A stretch of DNA of 64,000 nt from Phoenix dactylifera (lineage: Eukaryota > Streptophyta > Magnoliopsida > Arecales > Arecaceae). Positions 1 through 11,800 of the stretch are shown piece after piece. The DNA lies in contig NC_052404.1 of NCBI RefSeq assembly GCF_009389715.1, positions 10,672,480 to 10,736,479 of the forward strand, given 5' to 3'. The stretch's first letter is position 1. Every line of letters begins with the position of its first letter. A program made the translations under genes and the position numbers. The notes below the pieces were generated by a model. The model was not told where the DNA came from. It saw only the letters and a list, made by a program, of their open reading frames with translations, and did no database searches.

Positions 1-530
1 GTACACAACTAATCTCAACTGAAACTACCAATCCCAAGTTCAAAAACCTTTACTGCAGGTCTGTTCTCCATTGTCTGATTCAGAATCCAGCCCTGCATGA
101 GAACAGTCAATAGTGTTGTTACAACCAGGTTTCAACCAATAATTCCACATGACAGCATTTCTGAGCTCTTAGTTTATAACCAAGGTGCATGCACGGATTC
201 ATTACATAACTCATTCTGTTAATGAATGCTGGGAAGCTGGCATATGCAATGCATGTCAAAGGAGAGGATTTCAAAGCAAAACACTGAATATAGAAAACCA
301 AAAGCATAAAGATAATTGAATATAAGCATAAAAATAAAATAATATAAAAACAAAAATGATATTAAATACACTGAGAAAAATACATAAAAACAAAAATGAG
401 AAAATAAAAAAAAATAAAACAGAAAGGAGACAAGATGGCTCGATGTTATCCCATCAAGCAATCGTGTATTTGGAATTAATCATTACGCTTTTGTTTTTTT
501 ATTGACTTACTTTTCCACATCTTTTTCTTC
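1..530. other. AT-rich spacer, no gene seen
   Basis: No open frame here resembles a known protein. The stretch 300-425 is very A-rich on the plus strand. A short exon-like stretch on the minus strand around 60-110 follows a possible acceptor, but it is too short to call. It could be the edge of a gene lying to the left of the window. Confidence 0.4.
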
Positions 531-1025
531 TAGGGCTGAAATCAGATCGGATAAGAATCGGATACTAGTATATTCATATCCATATTTGTTTTGTTTGACG
601 AATATAGATACGGATATGAATGTTAGTCGGATGAAAAAATTTATGTCCATATTTGTTTTAAACAGATATGGATACAAATTGGATACCGAAAGTATGGATA
701 TAAATCAAATAATTAAACTTTATGATCACAGAATCAAAGATATTACTAAGTGGATGATAAATCAAGTTAATAGCATATTAATGTGGTTATTTATTTTTCT
801 TAAAAGTTCATGAGTACTACATAAAATTAAAAAGGGTTACAAATGAAATCGGATATTCGGATACGGACCGGATAGTTGTCTATCCATATCCATATCCATT
901 TTTCTTTGACGAATATGGATACGGACCGGATATTAATCGGATGCTCAAATTTCGATCCATATCCTGATAGTTTCGGATACAAAAATAGATCCCGACGGAT
1001 ATTATCCGATCCACTTTCGCCCCTA
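531..1025. mobile_element. Non-autonomous TIR DNA element (MITE-like)
   Basis: The ends are imperfect inverted repeats: the left end reads TAGGGCTGAAATCAG followed by GATCGGATA, and the right end, reverse-complemented, reads TAGGGGCGAAAGTG followed by GATCGGATA. The interior is filled with short GGATACGGACCGGAT-type motifs, and a near-identical block recurs around 598-634 and 910-945. There is no transposase frame, so it would depend on an outside enzyme. The TIR start is hAT-like, but I could not find an exact flanking target duplication, so the superfamily is open. Confidence 0.65.
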
Positions 1026-1074
1026 CTTTCTTAAATTAAAAAAAAAAAGAATGCATATAGAAGGCAAGGTCCGC

Positions 1075-1400
1075 AATCTCGGTACCGGGTATTGCATCGA
1101 TACCTTATCGGTTCGTTATAGTATAGTATAGTACACCTCTATACCAAAATAACTTTCTAACCATTTTTCTCAATTTTTATCTCAGTACGCCTAGGTACGG
1201 ACCGGTACGCACCTCGATACATCTCAGTACAGGTTAGTACACCTCAGTATAGGGTGGTATGCCTCGGTACGGGCAGTATGGAGCTTGTACCGACTTGAAA
1301 GTATGTTTTGTACCAATTTTCCTCCGGTACGGTATGATACACCCTGTACAGGACGGTACAGGGCAGTACAACAGACCATAAAAGAAGAAATGTACAATAA
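1075..1400. repeat. GGTAC/CAGTAC-rich dispersed repeat
   Basis: Many short variants of GGTACGG, CAGTACACCTC and GGTATG occur in both orientations. The same compositional signature returns near 21445-21545 and 39480-39720, so it looks like an interspersed repeat family. No coding potential is visible. Confidence 0.5.
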
Positions 1401-1763
1401 GTGGCCAGAATCCTAATTTGAATAGAACAGACACAAGGTGCCCATATTATGGTTTGATGAGATATAATTTTATTAACAGAATCTTGATTAAACATTTATA
1501 TTTGGGCACCCTATATTCTGTTTTCTTCTAATTTTGAATGTCGATGAAATGAAGAGAAAGAAACTATAAGATTTTTTTTTTTTGCATGTGTGTGAGGGGT
1601 GGGGGGCTCAAGTGAATTTTAGGAGAATTGAAAAATAAATCTCGATAAAGGATTTCAAAATTTGAAAGTCTAATTTCCTATTGTAGTATACAGACACAAA
1701 TATTGTGTCCATTTAACTCTTTAACTAATTATTTTTTGCCTTGGAATTTAGTCCCATATGTCA

Positions 1764-2636
1764 AACTGTATATACTTCCCTTTTTCTATTAGATACTTTC
1801 CAAGTTTGGGACTTTGAAGGTTGCACCATTGCACGAGCTCAAATTTTGGAAGCAGAGGTAGGTCACTTATTCTTGAAACCATGGATTGCGGAACGGTCCC
1901 GAACCGGACGGTTCCGCCGATTCCGATCCATACCAATGGCTCACCGGTACGGTTTCGGCTTTAAAACCAGCACGCTGCCAGTGTTAGAGAAGGAGAAGAG
2001 AACGGCAGCGGATGCCAGCGGAGGCCGCGGCCAAGTCCTCTATTTCTTTCGAAATAGGAAAACCGACCGCAGCTAAAAGATTTGAAAATTTTTAAGTGAA
2101 GTCGGCAAATTGTTTACTGACTTCACTTAAAATCCGAAAATTAAAAAAATTTGAGATTTTTAAAAAAAATGCCTTCACTTAAAAATCTTCAAATTTTTTA
2201 GCCGCAGCCAATTCCCCTATTTTGAAACTGCGGCCTCAGCTGCCATGGCCTCCGTTGCCCCCCGCGGCCCTCCACCGACGTCCGCCGTTGCTCCTTTTCC
2301 CTCCCTACCTCGCTCGCTCTCTCTTTCTTTTCTCCTCCATCTCCGGCAGGTGCTCTCTCTCGGTACGGGCCTGGGACGGCCCATACCAACTCGTTCTGCT
2401 GGAGAACCGGTACAGTGCCCGGTATCGGTTCCTCTGACCCTGCTTGAAACTACCCTCCTTAGTTACATGAGAGGCCTTCTCTCTCCAAACTGTATAATCT
2501 TCCCTCTTCCTATTAGATACTTTCCAAGTCTGGGACTTTAAAGGCTGCTTCCTATTTTGGAAGCAGTGGTAGGTCACTCATTCTTGAAACTACCCTCCTC
2601 AGTTACATGAGAGGCCTTCTCTCTCCAAAGTTGTCT
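1764..2636 (+). repeat. Tandem duplication of a ~150-bp unit, first copy split by an insertion
   Basis: The first unit runs from about 1764 to 1879 and resumes at 2451-2488. The second is uninterrupted at about 2489-2636. Shared blocks include TATTAGATACTTTCCAAG (1790s and 2510s), TTTTGGAAGCAG followed by GGTAGGTCACT, and the CTACCCTCCT...GAGAGGCCTTCTCTCTCCAAA block (2450-2490 and 2592-2632). Unit one is interrupted exactly by the hAT-like element at 1880-2442, so the duplication, or at least the sequence, is older than the insertion. Confidence 0.75.
1880..2442. mobile_element. hAT-like non-autonomous element with 8-bp target duplication
   Basis: The sequence CTTGAAAC flanks the element on both sides (1872-1879 and 2443-2450), a perfect 8-bp target duplication as hAT transposases make. 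The termini are CATGGATTGCGGAACGG and, reverse-complemented from the right, CAGGGTCAGAGGAACCG: short imperfect TIRs of the hAT CA-GG type. Inside is a long foldback: the arm at about 2063-2098 (GCTAAAAGATTTGAAAA onward) is matched by its reverse complement at about 2168-2206. No transposase is encoded. Open frames across it are by-products of GC-rich segments. Confidence 0.8.
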
Positions 2637-2639
2637 TAG

Positions 2640-5600
2640 CCAAAAATTTAACATAGGGTTCACATATGTTAAGAGGTGAATGATAAAGCATTCTTAACTT
2701 CCAAGGACCATATACTCATATGTTAAGATGATGATATATGGATGCAAGGAAGCATGTTGGCTATGATTAAATTTTACCAAGAGGCACCTAATGCTAGTTA
2801 AAAGAGGGCTATGGACACCATAAAAGATATAGTTAACAGAAACTCATGGAGAGTTCATGCAGTGTTAAAAGGATATTATCCAGGCACCCTTCTGTATATT
2901 CTTGTAATATCTGTTCTAATTATGGTCTCCCCTTTCCAGACTTCTTATCTCATATTTATTGAAGATAAATTTAAGGTGACACAAAAGCAAAGGGAATGAT
3001 GGACTTATAATTAGCAAGCTCTCCATGTCTCCAATGATAGCATCCACCAATCAAAATTACTCCCTGCTGTATTTTCCATCAGCTTGTAAACGGGACCAAC
3101 TTGAACACCATCTCCTGTATCACTCCAACAGATATGGGAGTATTAACAATGATTTGTAGATAAGTATGAGGGTGAGTCCCCTTAATCACAAGGCAAAACA
3201 ACAACATGTTCGTGATGGTTTCCTGTTTCATAGAATCATATTCTGCATATAGATGGTCACACATTAACCCAATTTTTCCTTTCTCATCATCAAACAAGAA
3301 GTTATGTCACTTGCCAACCACATATCTTGGCTTTGATTGGCTATATCAGCTAGAGACCTACATACTCTCTATAGTTATAAAAATATTGTATGATATTATT
3401 TTTCGAAGTCAGTAAGTATCAAACAACATTCCATTCTATGACATTTCCACATTTTTAACCACAATGTCTCAACTATTTCCAACAAAAAGGTAGCACAATA
3501 AGAAAGAATTAAATCTCGTGGCAATTTTCCATCCAAAGTTCATATCCACAATTCAGGATTACCTGCTAGATTGCAGAAAATACCATCACTAATGGGAACT
3601 TCCATTAACAGATCACTATCTTAATAAAATACATATGCTAGCACATAAGAATACCAGTAGGGAGTTGAAGCTGATCAAGTTAACATTGTCAGCACAATCA
3701 GCATGATATAAATTGCTAGTGAAGATAAAGAAAACATTGAAAAGAGGAGAGCAAAGAGGAGAAAATACAAGCAGAAGTAAGGGAAGAAACATACAAGCAT
3801 AAATTCAAAAGTTATTGGATGCCATATGAAATTGCCAGGCACAAGTGTTGGAAGCTTCGATGAGCACATTACTCAAAAACAAAGGAATATTTGAATATAA
3901 AGTGCTTTATGTAATTGAGGTTGAAGAACTACCTGGATTTGCAGTTGCTAATCCAAAATCAACCTCATGGCCAAAGACAAAGATGAAAGAAGCTTCTCAC
4001 ATGAAGATTTATGTAAAAATTAACACCACAAGGTCTATCCACTTCACCATTTATGGTAGATTGAATGTTAATTCTCATACTCCTATCACAAAACTAGATT
4101 GGGTACCCCTAGGGGGGAGGGGAAGAAAAATCCTTGAGTTGAATACCACCTCATCCATTTCCAAATCCCCCAGTTCAGATTCTAAAGGTTAATCAGTTGA
4201 ATGACACCAAGAGAACTACCATTTATTGTAATGGACATTTTTGAGGTCATTATTTCATTTAATATGTGTCAGACAATTGATGAAGATCGGTATACGCGAG
4301 TTAATTATGCTACCAGCCCTGGTATATGAAATTACAAAAGGACGGAACGAAAGCATGATCGCTGTTGACAAACCACAATATAATCTCGCTTGCTACATTT
4401 GGAGAAAGCAACAATACGAGGAATCCATGTAGGAAGTTCGCTTTGTTCATAGAGATGTGAAGGAAACAAAGTCAGAAGTTCAGACAGGTTAGTACCTACC
4501 TTCCTTTCCTAAACAAAAAGGTAAATAGAGAAAATGAAGCACAAAGTCCAATTATATCGGAATTCTCCTTTGTTAGACTTACAAGTCCACAACAATTCTG
4601 CAAGGGTAATAGAAGCAGATTTTGAATAGTGCTATTAGCCTAAGCAAACAAACGCATACATTTTATTATCTCGATACCTTATTTTGATTTCACAGGATAA
4701 CATCCATAAAAAAGAGAAAACTCTAATGTACAAATTGCAAACATTTTGATCACTTAGACCATCTTACACAGGTCCAGATTAGCCTCTACTTGAACATTTT
4801 GACAACACTTGTGTAACGTTTTTGTCTAATTTATAACCACTAAAACTAGGACTTTCATAACCCTTGCTGTCCCAGCAGAGCCTCCCAACTCATCAAATGA
4901 TATCCTCCCTCCCAACCCATCAAATGATATCATCTTTCTATAATGAACTTTATTGGAAAGTAGACTTAAAATCTGGAAGAAATCAGAATTTAAGTAGTTA
5001 TTGTCATATTCTATGGATTATAAAAAAAAGTCAAAAACAAAATCAAGGAAATCTGCTCTGACATATATTCTTGCTTTTCAATATAGGTTTAAGTAGATTG
5101 GAACTTTGTAATAAGCATTAGTTTTGGATGAAATAAACCTTGGATAAATAGGCCTGCTCAAAATGCAAGGTTTCAGAATTAACATGGCATACTCCAAAAA
5201 TCTAATTCATTTTCAAACCAAAAGAAACTAACACAGAATTTGAAAATGCAAAACACATTAGCAACCGAGAAAAATAAAAATATGATTTAAATAAGTATGA
5301 TTAGTTATGTTTCATTATTTTTATAGGACCTAAATTTTCATATGATACTTATAATTCTTTCAAATAAGAAACAAAGTTGCTATGAGATTGGATTTAAGGA
5401 GGCAAGCGATAAAATTGTTCAATGAATTTAGCAAGGTAAGCTTTTTCCTTGATCTTGCAGGAGACTACGATGGCATGAAAAGTGAACACATACAAATTTT
5501 CAATAACAGAAGGTTTGAAACCATCCATAAAAGAGGAATGGAAGGAAAAATCAGCAATATTGCAAAAACGTTTGACAGCATTAAGTTACTAATACCTGCT

Positions 5601-6950
5601 TGTCCACAAACAAATTATTAATCAGAAATGCTAAAGAAACCACCACAATCATACATTCACTAATACAGAAAAATAGTACATCCTCCAACACTTACAAAAA
5701 GCTAAGACCGAAATGATAAGTGAAATGTTAAAGAAACCAACACAATCATGCAATCACTAATACAGCAAAATAGTAATGTCCTCCAACACCTACAAAAATC
5801 TAAGACCAAAATGATAAGTAAAATAAAAGTTGAAATAGGTTGAAGAAGACAAAATGTTAGGTCACATACAAGTTGGAATGGGACACAGAAGACAACAACT
5901 GTAAAATTAGGTTTTGATCTTCAGAAGCATATATGAAGAGATTGTCATTTGGAAGAAGAAAAGAACAATAATGAGATCACAGTCGTAGCATGTAGAGAAG
6001 ATCCATTGTGATTGTGAAATTCTAACAGGTCAATAAAATTTGCTCGTGTCGATTGACAACTCTTTAATTTCTGTAATTAAAAAAAGAAAAGAAAAACATG
6101 GAACATTAATTTTGATGATCATGAAGTGTTGCCCCAGTTCCATTATTCTACAAGCATTTGCCATCTTAATTTACCATTAAGGCTCGCTCTTTGGGGGCAT
6201 GAAACTTAACCAAGAATCAGCATTTTCTTGAATAACTATTACCCAAGCAACACTTAGACGGTAAAATAATTTATCCACGTTCTTTTATATATTGGAAAGT
6301 GGCTCCGGAATTTGTTACCCATGTTCTTTTACATTACAACTTTCCAGGTAAGTTGCTAAGATCTATTCATCTTTCCTATAGTATCTATACTTCTAGGCCC
6401 AATTTGCACAGTATTATGCAATGCCCCTTCGTGATTGAAGCCCAATTTCCTCGCACCAAAAAAAGTTTTCGGCCCATACAAAATTGGAGAGGCTAGATGG
6501 AACAAGAGCACAACAAAACAGTCAAAAATGCATTCAATTAAACACGGATAAGAAAAAGAAAGGAAAAAATTGACTGAATTCATCCCTAGCTAGCAAGGCC
6601 CCCAGACTCCAAACTATTCGAAGAACGGTACCATTGCATAAGAGGCAACAATATCAAATACATACCCAAACTGATACAGCTAAATTTTGATGACTGAAAA
6701 GTTAGAAGAAAAAATTACATTACCCAAATTAGTATGAACCACAACAACAAATCTGGAGATCAATACAAGATTTACACAGTCAAATTTGATGAAAACAAAA
6801 AAAATGAAAATTTTAGTACCCCAAGACAATGTGAAATGTAACTTGAGAAAAACAAACCGAGAACACCCATAATCGCTGGCAAGAAAAAACATAAATCTCG
6901 CCGGTTAAAAGAAAAAGAAGGAGATTTTAAGTGAGAAATATGAAAGACTC
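2640..6950. other. Spacer or intronic DNA, no recognisable gene
   Basis: This is AT-rich sequence with only short open frames, none with a recognisable domain. Two minus-strand stretches look weakly exon-like (about 3079-3297 and about 4105-4180), but I could not connect them by splice signals into a protein. Because a candidate minus-strand first exon lies at 6953-7050, part of this stretch may be intron of a transcript I cannot identify. Confidence 0.35.
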
Positions 6951-6952
6951 AC

Positions 6953-7060
6953 CGGAATCTGCTGATCTTTTGGCAGAAAATTGGCTGGGAATTGCAACGG
7001 TGCTACTTGGGTTAGGGTTTGTTACAGACTAAGAGAGGAAGTGAGAGGTTAGGGTTTGTT
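6953..7060 (-). promoter_or_regulatory. Candidate promoter/first exon with two telo-boxes
   Basis: Read on the minus strand, two AAACCCTAAC telo-box motifs (about 7011-7020 and 7047-7057) sit just upstream of a stretch ending in a strong splice donor, ATTCCG|GTGAGTC, at 6953. Telo-boxes near transcription starts are typical of plant translation-machinery and cell-cycle genes. The downstream exons were not found, so this may be the leader of an unidentified gene or a decayed promoter. Confidence 0.35.
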
Positions 7061-8846
7061 AATGCATCAACATAAGAGGGACATTTTAAAATCAAAAAAT
7101 AGGGCCACTTTACCCGACTGATGGGAAGCCAACTTACTCAGCTCCTAGTTGGGTAAGTATTTCCATCCATTTCATGGTAAATGCTGGCCATGGAAACTTA
7201 ACTTAGCAACCTCACTTTTTTGACTAGAGCATGAGAACATGGGTAAGTTGGTCAATGGGATAGTTGACCAACTTTCCCAAGATATTTTAACCCTAATGAA
7301 CATAGCCTTAGTAGACATAGTTATATATGTCAAAGTGAAGATGTGAGAGATTTCAGCAACTCCAAAATCACCATTGATTTGCAGGTGGTAAGACCAAAGA
7401 GTATAGATGTCAACAATAGGTTAGCAGCGGGGACAATATCTAAGGCACATTAGTGTCTCTAGTAGTTTCCTAAGCTTATCTTTAATGATACCTAAGGGGT
7501 TCATAGGCTTCTCAAAATACTAGAAAGATGCCAATGGCAGCAGATAATACAATGATTAAGGCCTATGAGCTAATATAGTTTTGTAACTTTGTCCTGCACC
7601 CAGCTGGCTTATCTACCTTTGAATCCTGAGGGGTCTGTAGTCTCCATTATACCCCTCCTAGCCATTTATCACCTTCACAAAAGGTCTTGGACGCCAGAGT
7701 TACTTTTGTCAATAGTACTAGTATGAAAGTAGATATGATATCATGGGTCGCAAGAACAGCAGGTTGACCAGGGCAGTAAGATGTATGCAAAGAAAACTTC
7801 ATTAAATGCCAATTTCATCTTCGCTATGGCAGGGATCATGTTTATGGCATTTAAATGCTCTACTATTTTCTATAACGATCACAATAATTTTCACAATCTT
7901 CGAGCGTGAAAATGTTGGTCTGCGACTCTGCGCAGTGAAATGCACAAGGCAATTCCCAAAAATCAATTTGTTATGTGAAAAATACATAAAATTTTTATCT
8001 CAATTTTTTATATTATCTCATTCCCATCCACCTTTCCAACTCCATCCAATCATGGCAACCAAAAACTATTCAGTTGGAACTTAGAAGCTCTGATATGGTA
8101 AGACTGGACAGGAATTGAATAATTAAAATATTCCCTTAATGATGGCATAAGCTAAGAGTTTACGTAGTATATACAAGTTTAGTTCCTCGCAATGAAAGAA
8201 CAAATGTATCAGATGTTCATATATTACTTATAAATGTCTCTGCTAAATCTACAAGAAGTTGCATATTGAGAGAAACAAAAGAAAATATTCAAGTTAGATG
8301 AGCTTTACTCCAGCATGCAAAGCATCAAGCAGGAACATGTTGTTGAGTAGCAGTATGTCTATTTAACAATAATTGCCTTGGCAATTTCTGCTGCCTTTTG
8401 CTATCTTTTTACTAAAGGTCCTATGCATCTTTTTTTTCCTAATTTCGTGAGCTTGATTTACTTTTTTTATATATTCGACACAGCAAACATCATACAAACA
8501 TCACAATCTTAGCCATCACACTCTGTTGTCCAAATATGAGAAAAAAGAATTTCAAAGAGAGATTGCCAGCTGTAAATTAACTACACTAGGGCCAATACCG
8601 TCTTTCAGATGATAAAGACAGATCCATAAATACAGTAACAAGGAAGAAAACCATAGGACCACCCATTTAAATCAGTCACTACTAGTCTTTTTACAAAATT
8701 ATGATTTTAAAGTTATAGCAGAATAACCAGGTGATGTAACGAACAGGGAACATGCCAGAGATGTACTAACACATGTAGGTTCAAGGACTTTACCTAGATT
8801 TATCCTGCAAGGAACATGAAAATGTTGAGTATGGAACATCCATTCT
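7061..8846. other. Spacer downstream of the NFRKB-like gene
   Basis: No gene recognised. The last few hundred bases before 8847 probably include the 3' untranslated region of the minus-strand NFRKB-like gene. Confidence 0.4.
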
Positions 8847-11800
8847 TCATAACAAGCTTGTACTCATGAGCCCAACTGGCTTTTCTCTGCTAAAAGCTTC
8901 ATCATCAAAATCTTCATTCATGGAGTTCTCTTGACATACCATTTTGTTTTCCTCTAGGAGATTCAACCCAGGAGCCTCCCAACTCAGTGAATTGCTTTGG
9001 TTCCTGGTACCTGGTTTAGAATCAACAAAAGACTGGATATTCTCCACATCGGGCCTCAAATCATTATAAAGTTCAGGTTTCTCCCCTGCTTTGATGGATG
9101 ATGACTTAATATTATTAAGATCAGGATCATAATGATATCTGGCAGTAGAACCACCCATAGCTGGATCTCCAGATGCATGATAGCTCCCATCATTAACTGT
9201 TCCCATGTCTGACTGATCTGTAGCATCTTTTCTTGGCCTTTTCCATTTCTTAGTGGAAGAGGTACCATCGTCCTCAAATTCTTCCTCCTCCCTGTCTCTA
9301 TGCAGATAAACCCACAATTTTCTATCCCCGTCAAACTGCACACAAGGATCACGTTCATAATGCAGCCGGTCTAAAGCCCCGCTAACAACTTGGTTGACCT
9401 GTGCATCAGAGACATCTTCAACAATATATTGTGAATCCCTGATAAGAGTACAAACATCTGCTCTAGTTCCAATACTCCCAGGCAATCTGGCAGCTGCATC
9501 ACGTACAAGACAAAGAATAGTAACATGAGGTGGGCGATCATGCTTAAGCATAAAATGATCCCGAGCTTTTGATGTTGGCTTGCCACCACCCCTTCTTAGT
9601 GGAGCAACAATAGATTTTTTCCCATCAGCAGCAGTGTAAGAGAAGGCCCGATCTGGAATAGAATATCTTAGAAGTTCCTCTTTACGGAAATATGCCCTCA
9701 CTTCATCAGAGCTCGGGCTAATAGTATTTAGACTCTTCTGGGCTCTTAAATCTTTGAACCTCTCCTTCTCATCCAAGTTTGACAACATTGATATTGGAGG
9801 CGCTGGAAGACTTCCTATCTGCTGAAGGGTCTTCTGCCCAGATTTTAGCCAATTAGCAAATGCATCAACCAACTTCACCAGCATCTTGTGGGGAATGCCC
9901 CAAGCTTCGGCAGAGGTCTCTTCAACAGTATCATTATCAGATGAACTAGTAGTAACCGGACTAATCCACATCCAACTTTTGTTTGATTTCTCATAGAATA
10001 CAAGCGCCTTCCAACCCTTTGCTCCTAGAGGTGCTGTCTTAGAGGAAAATATTTTCAGTACACCACGGACTAAATCCTGAAGTGGTTCCTGTGTTTCGAG
10101 AATGCATGGATCTCCTGGATTCGATCTAACATGATTGACAATCTCTTGAACTGTAAGAGAAGGTAACTTATTCTGACCAGCATGCTCTGAAGTATATCCG
10201 TCCATGTTTTCATGAGAATGGAGCACCTGTGTGCCATTGGCCACTTGAAGCAAATTGTTCTGCTCTTCTCTCATCAGTCTACCGACATTCTTTTCATGAT
10301 GATTTCCAATAACTGTCAAATCTTCTGCATGAGGAGTAACCATTGCTTTTCGGACAGCTGAAAGAAGATGTATGATGGAAAATGAAAAACCAGTGTGAAT
10401 TGTAGGTGTGATCAGGGTAAATGGTTTCTTTTGCAACTCTCCCTCTGGCTCTATGTCTGCTGTTCCTTTTTCTGGAATGACCGGCTCAGAAGTTGCCACA
10501 ATCAAAGAATCAGATGCAGCATCTGCTTTTCTTTTTCCCTTCTTCTTCTTGACATTGTGGTCATCAATTTGCTGCTTTGGACTAGACTGTTGGTAAAGAG
10601 GTTCATCTGGCTCGTCAACACACATACCTTCAGCCTTCACTTTTGTTTTCTTCTTCACAGAGTTGCATTCTAACAGGGACATGTTTGGTCTTTCATAATG
10701 ATTGGCCTCAATTGTAAGAGCATCAGAAGGTTGCTTTCCTTTCCCTGATTTGTAAACTCGCATCTGGTTACCCAGTAACCTGGAACTTCCATCCAAATTC
10801 TCCTTATGCTCAGCCAACATGCCCCTGCCATAATCACGCAAATAAACTGGCTTCTGTGAAGAAGTTTCCAGATCAATCATTCCCTTACGCTTCTTCTCTG
10901 TATTATACATCTTGAGTAATGATGGCTGTAACTTCTCATTGGACTTTGGAATTTGGCCCTTCTTCTTCAATTTAACATCAGACAAGTAATTGGGCTCATT
11001 CGTTTTGCCCTTGTGCTTCCCTTTTGTAGCATAAGGTTCTACTTCTTTTGTGCAAATGCTTGTGGCTCTGTCAGCAAAATGGGAATACACTTTTTGATCC
11101 ATCTTCGTGAGCTTGTTGACCTTTTTAGAATCAGACAATGATTTAGCAACTCCTAAGTGATAGACCTCCAGGTCACCACTTAAATGCCCCAACTTCCTCA
11201 CTGAATGATTAGTACCTCCATCTTCCTCAACCTGGTCTGATGAATCGGATTCCGTCTCCTCACTTTGGGAGTACATCGTAGAGCCCCTTGCATCGTTCAT
11301 ACCCATTCCCTCATACTGAGGAGACTTATTCTTGATCTTTCCTTGTAATGTTTTGGCTCTAAGATCAGAGTGGAAGTATGAATCATCCATCTGTGCTGGG
11401 GTAGTTTTATAAGACTTGATCTTGGAATAGTGTCCAACTCTACTTTTGCCAGTTTTATTCCCATCCCTAACCTTCCATTTCTTGCCTCTGTCCATGGAAA
11501 TGGCTTCTTCAAGCATTTTGTTATGCTGAAAGGGGTGACTGCCAGCTGACTGGTCCACCTGACTTCCTTTCAGAGGTTGATGCTGAGGCCGCTCTCTGGC
11601 CGGATATGTCCTCTCCTCAGAATACTTCTTCAGGGTATCAAGGGATCGATGATCATAAGAAGCTATAGTGACCGCCTGATCAGAATTCCTACTCCTACCT
11701 TGATAATGAGGCAACCTATCATAACCATCAGGGCCGTCATCGCCAAATATACCTCTGCCATCTCTTTTTCGCAATTCATTCTTCTTTCCTAGTTTCAGCA

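Noticed and set aside
502-813. 103-codon frame near the left end
   Set aside because: It lies within the TIR element and arises from its GGATAC-rich repeats.
1880-2442. Possible gene from the 71-111 codon frames in this segment
   Set aside because: Exact target duplication and inverted ends show the segment is a non-autonomous DNA element.
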